The position numbers were made by a program, and so were the translations under genes. A stretch of DNA of 64,000 nt from Cacajao melanocephalus (taxonomy: Eukaryota > Chordata > Mammalia > Primates > Pitheciidae): the NCBI GenBank assembly GCA_963573385.1, contig CAUYLG010033061.1, positions 1 to 64,000 of the forward strand, written 5' to 3'. Of the stretch, positions 16,420 through 26,931 are shown in pieces. Under the pieces are notes generated by a model, which saw nothing but the letters and a program-made list of their open reading frames with translations, did no database searches and had not been told where the DNA came from. Numbering within the stretch: the first letter of the stretch is position 1; the number at the start of each line of letters is the position of its first letter.

Positions 16420-16625
16420 GTGATGACTTGTTTATATTTGTATAGATTCACAAATTCTTATTTTATTCCATGTGTAATCATCCATGATCATCATTATTGG
16501 TTTTGATGTTGAAATTGTCCCAGATTAACCCGTATTTGGCCAGTGGAGCTCCTTCAAGCTGGCTCTGTGTCCTTTCACATGCATGTGCCCATTATACCTT
16601 GAGCATGTCCTTACTTCTGTCCTGA
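16420..16625 (-). repeat. L1M fragment
   Basis: The phrases gttgaaattgtcccagatta and cttcaagctggctctgtgtc match the reverse strand of an old L1M region. The open reading frame is lost. Confidence 0.55.
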
Positions 16626-16680
16626 AAAGGTGCTCTAGATTCATCTGGCACTTCCCCTGGCCCAGCCAAAGAGTCAACGG

Positions 16681-16766
16681 TGGGTTGAGTAGCCGTTATC
16701 TGAAATGCTTGGGACCAGAAGTGTTTTAGATTTGGGATTTTTTTTTCAGATTTTGGAATATATTGC

Positions 16767-16797
<31 letters not shown>

Positions 16798-16905
16798 GAT
16801 ATCTTGGCAATGGAACCCAAGTCTAAACATGAAATTCATTCATGTTTCATAAACCATATACACATAGGCTGAATAAAATTTTAAAAAATATTTTAAACAA
16901 CTTTG
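16681..16905. mobile_element. Tigger-like DNA transposon fragment
   Basis: The passage gaaatgcttgggaccagaag, then ttttagatttgggatttttt, and later ttcataaaccatatacacat fits a non-autonomous Tigger-type element. An (AT)n run at 16767-16793 has expanded in its middle. The exact family is uncertain. Confidence 0.5.
16767..16793. repeat. (AT)n microsatellite
   Basis: Uninterrupted AT dinucleotides within the Tigger-like fragment. Confidence 0.92.
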
Positions 16906-16907
16906 GG

Positions 16908-17143
16908 CTTTTTTTTTTTTTTTTTTTTTTTTTGGTTTTTGGGTTTTGTTGTTCTTTTTTGAGACAGTGTCTCGCTCTGTGGCCCAGACTGGAGTGCAGT
17001 GGCATGATCTCAGCTCACCACAACCTCTGGCTTCCAGGTTCAAGGGATTCTCGAGCCTCAGCCTCCTGAGTAGCTGGGATTACAGGCATGCATCACCACA
17101 CCTGTCCAGTTTTGTATTTTTAGTAGAGATAGGGTTTCACCAT
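16908..17143 (-). mobile_element. Alu, 5'-truncated
   Basis: Reverse copy with a 25-base poly-T (16910-16934). It stops at gggtttcaccatgtg instead of continuing to the Alu 5' end, so about 60 bases are missing. Confidence 0.88.
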
Positions 17144-17559
17144 GTGAAACCTAAAAGGTCTGTTTTGCCTGCGGTGTTGGGAACAGGCTGCAGGTGACAA
17201 GACTGGACACAGGAAACCAGCTGAATGGCGATGCTTGACCCAGGTGAGATATGATGATAGCTTAGATCAGGACAGCAGTCATGTGAGGTGGTTAAAAGGG
17301 CTCAGATTCTGAATGTGAATTTGGAAAGCCAGGGAGACTGACATCAGAGTCCAGGGTCTGCCACAATTTGATGGTAAGCCTCCCCCCAGCTTGGGCTATG
17401 ACCCTGAGGGGCTGTACCCTAGAAGTAGGGGTGAAATAAAAGCAAACTAGCTCTGAGCTTCAGGTCATCTGGGTAACCTAGTAAACTTCAAGCTCTAAAC
17501 TTGAAATAAGGTGATCCTAGAATGCTGATTTGCCCCAGGTGCCTGGAGAAAGGGATTTT
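17144..17559. other. Unique DNA, no gene seen
   Basis: No exon or known repeat recognised. Confidence 0.45.
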
Positions 17560-18890
17560 TAAAAAATCATCCCAGGCCTAAAATTATTTTTATAAATATT
17601 TTTCCAAACACAGTATTATTTTAGCACATAGTTGAAGATAACTAGATTTCATGAAAGGAAAGACACCATGAATGGTAACAAGTGGAAATGATCTCAAGGA
17701 CTCCAGATATGGAAATTATCAGACACTGACTATAATATAATCATACTTCCTGTGTTCAAGGAGATAAAAAGCCATGCCTGAAAATTCTGTAAGGAGACTG
17801 GAAACCAGACAAAGCAACTGTGTCAGTCATGTCCTGTCCTGAACACCATGGCACACTCTAGGTGGTTAGAGGGGAGTTTAACTAAGGGATGCTTTTATTT
17901 TTATTTTCATCTTTTTTTTGAGATAGGTTCTCACTCTGTCACCCAGGCTGGAGTACAGTTGCATGATCTCGGCTCACTGCAACTTCTGACTCCCAGATTC
18001 AAGGAGTTATCATGCCTCAGCCTCCTGAGTAGCTGGGATTATAGGCATGTGCCACCAGTCCCAGCTAATTTTTGTATTTTAGTAGAGACAGCATTTCACC
18101 ATGTTGGCCAGGCTGGTCTCAAACTCCTGACCTCAGGTGATCCTCTTGCCTTGGTCTCCCAAAGTGCTGGGATTACAGGCATGAGCCACTGAGCCTGGCC
18201 AGATGCTTTTAACAGAATGAGAAGAGTATAGGAAAACTACAAGAGGTACTCCAGAGCTAGTACCCTGGAGTAAGTAACAGTGGCATGCTATTACTATCCC
18301 AAGGCCTGAAAGGGCAAGGAGAGGAAGTGGTTGCTGGAACTAGGAAGAGCGGACCTAGGTGTAGAGTATTGCCTGATAGAAATTATGATGTTCATTGAGG
18401 GACACAATCAACCTGGATGACCACTCAGGACGGAAGCTGGGCAAATATATACCAAAACTTCATTCTTCTTCTTCCTTCCAATCTACTGCAGGTACTGCTT
18501 ACAGGCCGAAATCAATCAGAAGCCAAAAATAAGGAGCCATCAAAACAGGTCAACCTCCCAGCACACAGAAAAGGGTGAACAAGCAGTTATTCTGGAGGGA
18601 CAAATAGAAGGCACATGGCACAGTGAAGTCACATATTTGAAAAAGAACCAAACACAAATTCCAAAACTGGAAAATGTAATGATAAAATTAATAATTCAAT
18701 GGTCAGGTTTAATAGCAGATTCAACACAGCCCAAGAGAGAATTAGTAAACTAGAAAATAGGTCACAAGAAACTATGTAAAATGAACAGAGAATAAAGCAA
18801 AATGAGAGAAAAGAGAGAACAGGGCAAAGTTAATATACACAAATAGGTAGTTGGTAATTTTCCAGGACATTGAAAACACATCAATCCACA
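17560..18890 (+). mobile_element. Old L1 5' portion (5' UTR/ORF1) interrupted by Alu
   Basis: After the Alu, 18590-18830 reads as the early ORF1 region of an old L1 (ttcaatggtcaggtttaata, gcagattcaacacagcccaa, gagagaattagtaaactaga). The sequence before the Alu (17560-17820) is compatible with the same element. Frames are broken. Confidence 0.6.
17908..18201 (-). mobile_element. Alu in old L1
   Basis: Reverse element from an 8-T tail at 17912 to the actgagcctggcc end. The phrase agatgcttttattt/gatgctttt on the two sides marks the target duplication. Confidence 0.9.
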
Positions 18891-19189
18891 GATTCAATAA
18901 GTCCAATGAACCTCAAGTCTGCACTCATACTCATTATAGTGATCCTGCAGAGACAGAGAGGAGTTAAGGATGATGGTAAGGACAGTAAGCAAATGGAAGT
19001 TAATGGAGTTGCCCTCGACTGAGATGAGGAGACTGAGAGTAGGGCAAATTTGGGAAATTTGAGGAATTGTCTGCCCAGCCCCTGTAAGCCCTTGTGTTTG
19101 AGCTCCCCAGTCCCTGGATCTCTTCTGAGCAGTTCAACTGCCTCCAGATCCATTCCCCACTCCCACTGACTTGGGCCTGCTCCCCATCT
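18891..19189. other. Unique DNA, no gene seen
   Basis: A short unassigned stretch. The antisense frames have no known domain. Confidence 0.4.
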
Positions 19190-19290
19190 CTCGTCAGGAG
19201 ATTGTAGCAACCTCCTCCATGGCATCCCACTCCAGTCCATTCTCCACGTTGGCTGTCAGAGTTATGCTTCTAAAAATAGCAAATCGTTGG
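19190..19290 (+). repeat. L2 LINE fragment
   Basis: gattgtagcaacctcctcca followed by cactccagtccattctccac and cagagttatgcttctaaaaa matches the L2 3' region. Confidence 0.65.
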
Positions 19291-19719
19291 TGGTGTGATG
19301 TGGCCTCATTGTGGGTAATGTACTTTCCTACTTCTCTGGTTTTTATAAGGAAGGATTTCCCCTCAATACTCTGGGCTCCCCTCAAACCTCACCAGGTAAG
19401 ATGGGTGAATTCTGAGTGGTGAGTGCGGGACCGGAGTCTGAAACTGTGGTGCTCAGCAGTTCGTTTCTTCTTCCTTTTGAGAGAAGACCACCCTTAGGGA
19501 GCTGCATTTTGCTCTCCCCTCCCCAAGAAAGCCTGTGCTTTTCCTTTGCTTTTTGTGCCTCCTGGGTGGGTCCTTCTGCCAAATTCTAAGGTTCACCATT
19601 AGGAAGCCCTCTGCAGATAGAAATCACATTTGTTCAGAGCATTGGCAGAAAAGAGAAACTATGTATTGGGTTTCCCAAAATCCCCAAACCAAAATATTGC
19701 AATACATCCTACCTTAAAA
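19291..19719. other. Unique DNA, no gene seen
   Basis: It separates two same-strand L2 fragments and may be decayed L2 sequence. Confidence 0.4.
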
Positions 19720-19880
19720 TGCTTCAGGACCCCTAACTTCCTACCAAAGAAAGTTCACATTTTTAACATAGTCCTCGAAGTCCTTCCCATCCAGCCCCCA
19801 CCTACCCACCTCTCCAGGCTGCATTCATTCTATTCTCTCTCCCACCACCCATGATATTTGAATCTTACCCGGTATATAGC
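19720..19880 (+). repeat. L2 LINE fragment
   Basis: The pattern cctcgaagtccttcccatcc, then cacctacccacctctccagg, is typical of L2. Confidence 0.55.
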
Positions 19881-20102
19881 CAGTCCCTTGAAGACTACTT
19901 TATAAAAGATGGAGTCGTTTTCCAGCATTATGGAGAGGTTCAGGTGAGAAGGACTGAAGCCTCCAGCAAACAGCCATGTGAGTAAGCGTCTATCCCCTAG
20001 CTTCAGTCATCGGCAGAGCCTGTAGCCTTGACCATGCCAGAACCACCCAGCTAAGCTGCTCTTGGATTCTCGATCCTCACACATGGGGCATAATAAACGT
20101 AT

Positions 20103-20613
20103 GCCGTGGTTTAAATCCCCCAAATTTTATATATTGGAAACTTAATCCCCTACTTCATGTCGACGGTATTTGGAGGTGGGGCCTTTGGAAAGTAATTAGG
20201 ATTATATAAGGTCATCAGGGAGTCCCCATGATAGTACTGGAGGCCTCAAGAAGAAGAAGAGGTCAAACGTGGTAGCTCATGCCTGTAATCCCAGCACTTT
20301 AGGAGGCCAGGGCAGGTGAATCACCTGAGGTTGCTAGTTTGAGACCAGCCTGGCCAACGTGGTGAAACCCCATCTCTACTAAAAAAAAAAAAAGAAGAAG
20401 ACAATGAAGAGGGGCCTGAGCTCATGTGTTCATGCCTGCTCACCATATGATGCCCTTCACCATGTTATGACACAGGAGAAAGGTCCCCACCAGAGGCAGC
20501 CCCAATGCTTTGCCCTTCCCAGCCCCTAGAACTGTAAGAAATACATCTCTTTTCCTTATAAATTCCCCAGTCTGTGGTATTCTGTATAGCAACAGAAAAT
20601 GGACTAAGACCAT
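20103..20613 (+). mobile_element. MaLR-type LTR (MLT1/MST) interrupted by Alu
   Basis: It begins tgccgtggtttaaatccccc, continues with ttggaggtggggcctttgga, and ends ctgtggtattctgtatagca, then acagaaaatggactaagacc. This is the layout of an ERVL-MaLR solo LTR. An Alu left arm at 20258-20397 interrupts it. There is no internal sequence or gene. Confidence 0.85.
20258..20397 (+). mobile_element. Left-monomer-only Alu inside an LTR
   Basis: AluS-like first arm ending ctctactaaaa plus an A-run. Its flanks repeat aagaagaaga. Confidence 0.85.
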
Positions 20614-20635
20614 GTGTATTATTTTAAAGTTTTAA

Positions 20636-20937
<302 letters not shown>

Positions 20938-20984
20938 AATTTTGGGTAATTTTTTTTGCAGCAATAGATAACTAAGGTACCCAG

Positions 20985-21080
20985 CCTACTTCTCTCCCCT
21001 TGACTAACTTCTTCAGGTCTCAGCTCAGACTCTTCCTCCTCCTAGAAGCTTTCCCTGACTCTGTCCAAGACACCTGACGG
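20985..21080 (+). repeat. L2 LINE fragment
   Basis: cttcttcaggtctcagctca followed by ctagaagctttccctgactc is the L2 3' region. Confidence 0.7.
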
Positions 21081-21551
21081 GTGAGCCTCACAATACCTCT
21101 CCATCTTCTCTGGCAACACTGCCCAGACTTTTCTTTAGGGAACCACTCTTCTTTCCTCTGAGTCTGTGTGTGTAGGATGAGACTGACTCCACCCCAGGCT
21201 TCAAGCCTGGTTGCCAGCCTATGCCTGGCCAATCAGCACTCTCCAATCCCCTGGAGCCAATGTTTAGGCTGTGACCTAAGCCAGACCCTTGGGGGTCAGC
21301 CCAGGAGCCTTTGAGGGAGGTACGGAGAAGAGGTCATCTTTATCTGCTGGCGTTGCTGAGTGAGAAAATATCAGCCTGGAGCTACAGACACACATTTTGC
21401 CAGCATGAGGTGAAGCCTGCCTCATGATGAAGCCAGAGGAAAAAAGAAGAAACTGGGGAGAGGAAGAGACAGATTCCTGATGCAATTGTTGAAGCACCCG
21501 GATTCAACTGTGCCTGAAACCCAAATCTACCTCTGGACTTTTGGTCTTTAA
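21081..21551. other. Unique DNA, no gene seen
   Basis: No supportable exon. Antisense frames at 21020-21497 are not recognised. Confidence 0.45.
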
Positions 21552-21643
21552 TTTTTCCCCTCCCCTCCCCTCCCCTCCCCTCCCCTCCTCTCTTCTTCCC
21601 TCCCCTCCCCTCCTCTCTTCTTCCCTCCCCTCCCCTCCTTCTT
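21552..21643. repeat. 92-nt pure pyrimidine tract, (TCCCC)n-based
   Basis: Every base from 21552 to 21643 is C or T. It begins as six TCCCC units, followed by a second-order repeat containing tcctctcttcttccc twice. After one G the T-rich run continues to 21659. Such mirror-symmetric tracts can form triplex (H-DNA). Confidence 0.95.
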
Positions 21644-21899
21644 GTCTTTTTCTTTTTTTATAAGTGCCATAGACAGTGTGTGTTGATTTTAGATGATTTC
21701 TGTCACTTTCAGCTGAAAGAGTTCAGACCAATTCATCCCCATGGGCAGAATCAGAGACACCCTCCTGGACACCTAGATCCTCTGGTACCACCCTTACCAC
21801 TGCACTCATCAGAAAAAACTGCACCAGAAATAGGTGCCCCTGCCCCTGATTTTTTTGTGATGGTTCACACTTTGGCTTACCTCCTCCCTTCTTTCTTGA

Positions 21900-21990
21900 A
21901 ATTTGAGGTATGTCATGTTCATTTCCACATCCAGAGTACCTGCCTAAAAGAAGTATTCAGTGAATAAAGGTGTAATGAATAAATAAAAGA
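21900..21990 (+). repeat. L2 LINE 3' end
   Basis: The agtattcagtgaataaagg phrase followed by A/T-rich gaataaataaa units resembles the L2 3' terminus. Confidence 0.55.
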
Positions 21991-22189
21991 AAGAATGGAA
22001 TGGATGAACACGAGTGTCTTCTAGTTATTTAGGAGACTTTAATAGAGTGAGAAAAGAGTTGTTTCTCCAGGGATCTACCTGCTATGAGACCTAAGTTACA
22101 CTGAAGTCCTCTCTGAGCTGACAAAGGATTGTTATTTTTAAATCTCTCTTCCCCCAGACCACAGCTGAACCGGCCACACCCATGGGACT

Positions 22190-22275
22190 CAAACCAATCT
22201 CCCGTTACAGAAAAACAAATCTGACCCAGCCATTCTCTGCTTAAAACAACTTTCAGTGACGTTTTTGACAGGAGT
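22190..22275 (+). repeat. L2 LINE fragment
   Basis: aaaacaaatctgacccagcc followed by ctctgcttaaaacaactttc is an L2-type passage. Confidence 0.6.
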
Positions 22276-22437
22276 GGGTGGAAGGGAGTGAGCATTTGGA
22301 TTTAGAGAACATTCTGTGCTAAAGAACGTTCATTTGCTTATTAACTGACTCATTAGGCAAGCAATGAATTAACACCTACTATATGCGGGCACTATACATA
22401 TTACTCCATCCTCACAGCAACCTCTTTCTTAGGGCAA

Positions 22438-23187
22438 TGTATTTGTTATCTGTTACTGTGTAACCCATTACCCTAAACCTAGGGGCTAAAACAACAAACA
22501 TTTGTTATCGCACAGGAATCCAGGTGCAGTCAAGCTGTGGGCCAGGGCCGAGGTCATGTCAAGGCTCCACTGGAGCAGAAGGATCCATTTCCAAATTCAT
22601 TCACAGGGTTGTTGTGAGGCCTTAGCTCAAGCTTGTCCAACCTGTGGTCTGCAGGCTGCCTGTGGCCCACGCCGCTTTGAATGAGTCCCAGGACGGCTCT
22701 GAATCCGGCCCAACACAAATTCTTAAACTTTCTTAAAACATTGTGAGATTATTTTGTGATTTTTTTATTTATTATTTTTTTTAGCTCATCAGCTATTGTT
22801 CGTGTTGGCGTATTTTATGTGTGGCCCAAGACAATTTTTTCCTCTTCCAGTGTGGCCCAGGGAAGCCAAACGATTGGACACCCCGCCTTAGAAGAATCAC
22901 TTGCAAACTCACCCACAGGGGCTTTTCCTTAGGACTGTCTCACAACACGGAAGCCGGCTTCTCCACAAGGACTGATCCAAGAGACAGCAAGAGAGTGTCC
23001 AAGACAGAAGTCACCATCTCTTGGTAACCTAATCTCAGAAGCAACATGCTCATCCCTTCTGCCATATTTTGTGCATTAGAAATGAGTCATTAAGTCCAGC
23101 CTACACTTGAAGGGAGGAAATTACATAAGGGTATGAATACCAAGAGGTGAGTTAATTGGGGCAATTTCAGAGGCTACCTGCCACAGG
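22438..23187 (-). mobile_element. MaLR/ERVL-type LTR, itself split by a hAT element
   Basis: It starts tgtatttgttatctgttact and ends ggctacctgccaca. Read in reverse this is a TG...CA LTR whose 3' end has the ttttagcccctaggtttagg-like segment of MLT-type LTRs. Removing 22628-22893 restores continuity. No genes. Confidence 0.75.
22628..22885 (-). mobile_element. MER30-like hAT DNA transposon
   Basis: Starts caagcttgtccaacctgtgg and ends gattggacaccccg, with the interior acaaattcttaaactttctt and gtgtggcccaagacaa typical of the MER30/Charlie group. The 8-bp flanks ccttagct (22620-22627) and ccttagaa (22886-22893) match at six positions, fitting an hAT target duplication. Non-autonomous; no transposase. 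Confidence 0.85.
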
Positions 23188-23414
23188 TAAGGTATTATTA
23201 TCTTTCATTTCATACCTAGACACCCAGCTAGTTAAGCAACTGGTCCAGGTCACCCAGCAGAGAGTGATCTGAGTCCGAAGTGGTTTTCTATTTCCCCAGG
23301 CTGGTAGGGGTGTGAGATGGAGGAAGGCAGGGAGAAGTTACCGGCAGGAAAAAAAAAATGAGGATGAAGTCTCTGTCATTTATCTAACTAGCTAAATTAA
23401 TAACTCTGATATTT

Positions 23415-23924
23415 ATCTAACTATTATCTTTAGCTATGTGACTAATTACCAACAACTTAATGGCTTAAAGCAAACATTTATTATCTTATAGTTTCTATGG
23501 ATCAGGAATTTGGTGACAGCTGGGCTGAGTGGTTCTCAGGGTCTCCTACGAGGCTGTGGTTAAGCTGTGGGCTGGGGATGCTGCTTTGAAGACCTAACCA
23601 GGGCTGAGGCGCTACTTCCAAGAGAGCCCTTTCACATAGCTGTTGGTGGGAGGCTTCCTTCTTCACCATGCAGACCCCTTTATAATCATGCTTGAGCTTC
23701 TTTAGGACAGGGCAGCTGGCTTCCCCCAGAACGGGTGATTCAAGAGCAGATAAGCAAAGCCTGAGTGTCTTTTGTGACGTAGCCTCGGGAGTCATAACTG
23801 TCATTTCTGCAATATCCTGTTGATTACACAGGATAGGTCAGCCCTATTCATTGTGGGAGGTGATTACAGAAGGGCATGGGAATACCAGGAGATCAGGATC
23901 ACTGGAGGCTGGCTATTTACCACA
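23415..23924 (-). mobile_element. Second LTR of the same type
   Basis: gtgactaattaccaacaact, cttaatggcttaaagcaaac and an ending ggctggctatttaccaca parallel the LTR at 22438-23187, in the same orientation. It was not hit by the hAT element. Confidence 0.75.
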
Positions 23925-23934
23925 GGGTTCCACA

Positions 23935-24140
23935 AGGTTGATAATCTGAAAACTTAACTTTTATCGCTGCTTCCCTGCTCAAAGAGACCCAGAGCCTTCC
24001 CACGTACTGCAGCACACAATCTGATTTTCTTAGCTCCATCTCCCACTGGCTCCTGAGTGGATGGACCGTCTGGGACTGACAGCCTGGTCTGCTCACAGAC
24101 CTCATCAGTCCCACAGCCGATGCCCTTGTTGATACCTCCC
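23935..24140 (+). repeat. L2 LINE fragment
   Basis: Contains gcacacaatctgattttctt followed by a ccactggctcctgagtggat segment, as in L2. Diverged. Confidence 0.45.
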
Positions 24141-24209
24141 CTCTCATCCTCTGTTCTGTGGGAAGCCCTGGCTCCCTGGGAAGCCTCCATTTAGCATTCA
24201 AAGCATAGT

Positions 24210-24330
24210 TAGTGCACCCCCAGCATGTGCAGGCTCTGGCTGGATTCTAGGATATGATGGTGATACCACCTTCTCTCAGGGAACTTTCACTCAGATGGAG
24301 AGGTAGTTACCAGTGAATTAATAATGAACG
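24210..24330 (-). repeat. Probable L2 relic
   Basis: ggattctaggatatgatggt followed by agggaactttcactcagatg resembles the reverse L2 3' end. Confidence 0.4.
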
Positions 24331-24884
24331 AATCACACATCATGCCAAGTTCTCCCAGGGAAACCTACAGGGTACCATGAGATTATATAATAGGGGACTG
24401 GCCTAGTCCATGAGCACTGGAGCAGTCAAGTAGCCAACCAGGCTGCATAGGAGTATCAGCTTTGGGTTTAGTGTTAAGTGTCTGAAAACGCAGCTTACGT
24501 AAGACAGATGTTTATTTCTCTTGGGCAGGTGTTTGAGGTGCCACTCAGAGACAGGAACTCAGGCTCTTTCTGTCTTGTTGCTCTGCTCTGTGTGGCTCCA
24601 CCTTATAATGCAGGACGGTGACAGCTACATTCCCAGCAGCCAGAATAAAGCAGACATACCAACTATCCCAGACTACAGAATGAGTGGAAAAGTGAAGGAG
24701 TCTGATTGATTTGAGTTGTTTTCACAAGCATCAATGAAAGCATTAAATTGATGTGTATGACTGCAACAGAATCTATTGTAACTTCTCTTTAAATAAAGCT
24801 GCCTTTGGGGAAAACAAGACACTTCCCTTCACTTTTCAATGCCACCTCTAGCTACAAAGGAAGCTGGGAAATGAAATGTAACTT
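24331..24884. other. Unique DNA, no gene seen
   Basis: No recognised exon or repeat. Confidence 0.45.
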
Positions 24885-25165
24885 TCTTTTTTTGTTTTGA
24901 GATGGTGTTTCAGTCTTATTGCCCGGGCTAGAGTGCAGTGGTGCAATCTTCGCTCACTGCAACCTCCGCCTCCTGGGTTGAAGCAATCCTCCTGCCTCAG
25001 CCTCCCAAGTAGCTGGGTTTACAGGCATATACCACCACACCCGGCTAATTTTGTGTTTTTAGTAGAGATGGGGTTTCACTATGTTGGTCAAGCTGGTCTT
25101 GAACTCCTGACCTCAGGTGATCCACCCACCTCGGCCTCCCAAAGTAGAGCCACCACACCCTGCCT
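24885..25165 (-). mobile_element. Alu with internal deletion
   Basis: Reverse element. The gtgctgggattacaggc box near the 5' end is deleted (cccaaagtagagccacc). The duplication gaaatgtaactttc / gaaatgcaactttc flanks it. Confidence 0.9.
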
Positions 25166-25985
25166 GGAAATGCAACTTTCATTGCGAGCACCCACATGCC
25201 CAGCCAAAAGTTGGGAGCTCCATCCCCACTCAGAAACAGCAATGATAGTCAACCCTGGCTTGCACTTTCTCTGTGCCAGGCATTTGCTGACCTTGGAGAT
25301 CGTCCCAAATACACACTTGATTCAGTAGGTCTGGGCTGGGGACAAGAGTCTGTCCTGTGATGGCCATGTGGCTGGTCTGTGGGCCATATTTCAAGGGAGG
25401 GAGAATGAGAGGTCAAAGGTCCATCATTGCATGGTTTCCTCCCACATAGGGCCAAGAAAAGGCCATCTGGAAGAAGTGGCTGCTTGAAGCCCCTTAACTC
25501 TCCCTGCTGACCCCAGGTTTTCAGGGGTCAGGTTTCAGGCTGAGATTTCCTTCTCTCCCCCAACAGTGTCAGACCACTTGTTGAGTGAGTCAGTGAGTGA
25601 ATGAATGAATGAATGGAAAGGGAGTGAACGAATGAATGGAAAAGGAATGCAGAGGTCAGGTCGGGCATATGCCCCAGGGGAAGGGTTTGGTTCACCACCC
25701 CACTCTACCCCAGACCCCGTGCTGGTGCAGTTCCTTCCGAATCCTCCCTGAGGAACAAGCACTGCAGTTCCCCTCTGTTTACACAGGAGGAAACTGTCCA
25801 TTGGCTGTGCTTTTTGAACCCCAGCCCTCATCATCCTCTGCTGGGTTTTTTCAAGGCCTGTGTCACCACAGCCCTGGAGAAGGGGCCAGTGACAGAACCT
25901 GGGGGAAGTTCAGGGAAGTTCAGAGTGAGTTTCCCCTACTCAGGTCTTGTGTGACCTCAACTACCATCTCCTAGAATCCAGCAGT
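25166..25985. other. Unique DNA upstream of ERGIC1, no gene seen
   Basis: Contains GAAT/GAGT tandem units at about 25582-25640, probably an L2-type 3' tail in part. It is free of Alu. Confidence 0.5.
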
Positions 25986-25989
25986 CACG

Positions 25990-26100
25990 GAGGCAGCTGC
26001 TCCGTATCTCTGAGGAGGAAACTGAGGCTCAAAGAAGGGGACAGTTGGCACAGTTCACCTTGCCCAAGTCACAATGCAGGCCCCATCTGCTTCTGTGACA
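25990..26100 (-). repeat. MIR SINE fragment
   Basis: ctgaggaggaaactgaggct followed by cttgcccaagtcacaatgca is reverse MIR. Confidence 0.7.
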
Positions 26101-26239
26101 ACCCAGCATGTGCTGGTTGGACCTGGCTAGGAGCAGGCGCTCTATGAATACGCACTGGAGTGAACCGCAGGGCAGATGGAAGCAGGGACAGCCTCCGCCA
26201 GCCTCCATAGCTTCAGGTGCTGCCACCGTGCTAAGCCAG

Positions 26240-26370
26240 TCTCCTGTTTCTCAGCTGGAGAAAAACCCCCTCAAGTAGGTATCATCGTCCTCTTTGTGCA
26301 GATGTGCAAAGGGGTGGGGGGCTCCAAGAAGCCCAGTGGCTTTCCCAGAGAGGCACAGCAGGGGTAGAGG
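26240..26370 (-). repeat. MIR SINE fragment
   Basis: The caagtaggtatcatcgtcct segment, then a cagatgtgcaaagggg equivalent of the MIR core. Diverged. Confidence 0.5.
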
Positions 26371-26725
26371 GGGTCCACCTTGTCAGTGTAGGACTCTCTT
26401 CTCCCACAGTCTTAGGCCCTCACTCAGAGACAGACGCTGTGCACAGCCAAAGTCTCTATCACCCCCGCTCAATCACAGTTCAGGGAAACTGTTTACAAAT
26501 GCCAAAAACAAACAAAAAAAACGGCGCTCGGAGAGAAAGAGAATTTGTCCGAGGACATCCAAAGAGGCGGAGAAGGAAATCTAAGTGGGAGGTTTGAAGG
26601 AACAGGTACTGGAGTCTTTGGGGGACTCCCTTCCCCTCAAGACAGCCTCGACCCTCCGCCCCTTGCCTGCCGGCCCGCGGGCCCCTTTAACCGGGTGGCG
26701 GAAGGGGCGGCCGGGCGGGCGGCGC

Positions 26726-26732
26726 CCAATGG
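26726..26732 (+). promoter_or_regulatory. CCAAT box (NF-Y type)
   Basis: CCAATGG in the forward orientation, about 180 bases before the start codon and within the island, a typical NF-Y position in a TATA-less promoter. An ATG is embedded in it (26729-26731). Confidence 0.6.
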
Positions 26733-26802
26733 GCTGCGCGGAGCGTCACTTCCCGGCGGCGGGAGGCGAGTGGCGAGTGGCGAGTGTCGGGGGGCGGCCG
26801 GC

Positions 26803-26813
26803 GGGGGCGGGGC
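26803..26813 (+). promoter_or_regulatory. GC box (Sp1 type)
   Basis: GGGGGCGGGGC is a strong Sp/KLF-type site. A further gggcgg lies at 26705-26710. Confidence 0.6.
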
Positions 26814-26905
26814 GGCCGGAGGAGGCGTTGGCAGCGGGCTCGGACCCACGCGGCGCCGCGGCCCGCCTGGCCTGCAGCGCTCCCACCCCCGGCGGCGGCG
26901 GCACG

Positions 26906-26925
26906 ATGCCCTTTGACTTCAGGAG
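26906..26925 (+). CDS. ERGIC1: ERGIC1 first coding exon, start of the coding sequence
   Basis: The codons from ATG at 26906 read M-P-F-D-F-R followed by AG, the first two bases of an arginine codon completed in the next exon. The protein known as ERGIC1 (ERGIC-32) starts MPFDFRRFDIYRK, and this peptide, its CpG-island setting and the immediately following donor identify it. ERGIC1 is a two-pass membrane protein of the ER-Golgi intermediate compartment that works with the ERGIC2/ERGIC3 family in cycling cargo between ER and Golgi. Only the short cytosolic N-terminus is encoded here; membrane segments and the lumenal domain lie in exons beyond the window. The start has A at position -3 and C at +4, an adequate context. 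The GGC repeat just before it is 5' UTR. The frame stays open upstream to a TAA at 26582, with one in-frame ATG at 26729 inside the CCAAT box, so a longer N-terminus is possible only if transcription starts unusually far upstream. The identification is strong but rests on six full codons. Confidence 0.87.
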
Positions 26926-26931
26926 GTGAGT
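26926..26931 (+). other. ERGIC1: Splice donor of ERGIC1 exon 1
   Basis: AG|GTGAGT at 26924-26931 is a near-perfect U1 match. It splits codon 7 after its second base. Confidence 0.85.

Larger units (their letters stand above)
22355..23285 (-). repeat. MIR SINE split by an LTR
   Basis: The first half (22355-22437: acctactatatgcgggcact, then catcctcacagcaacc) and second half (23188-23285: ggtaaggtattattatcttt, then aagcaactggtccaggtcac) form one reverse MIR. They are separated by 750 bases of inserted LTR. Confidence 0.8.
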
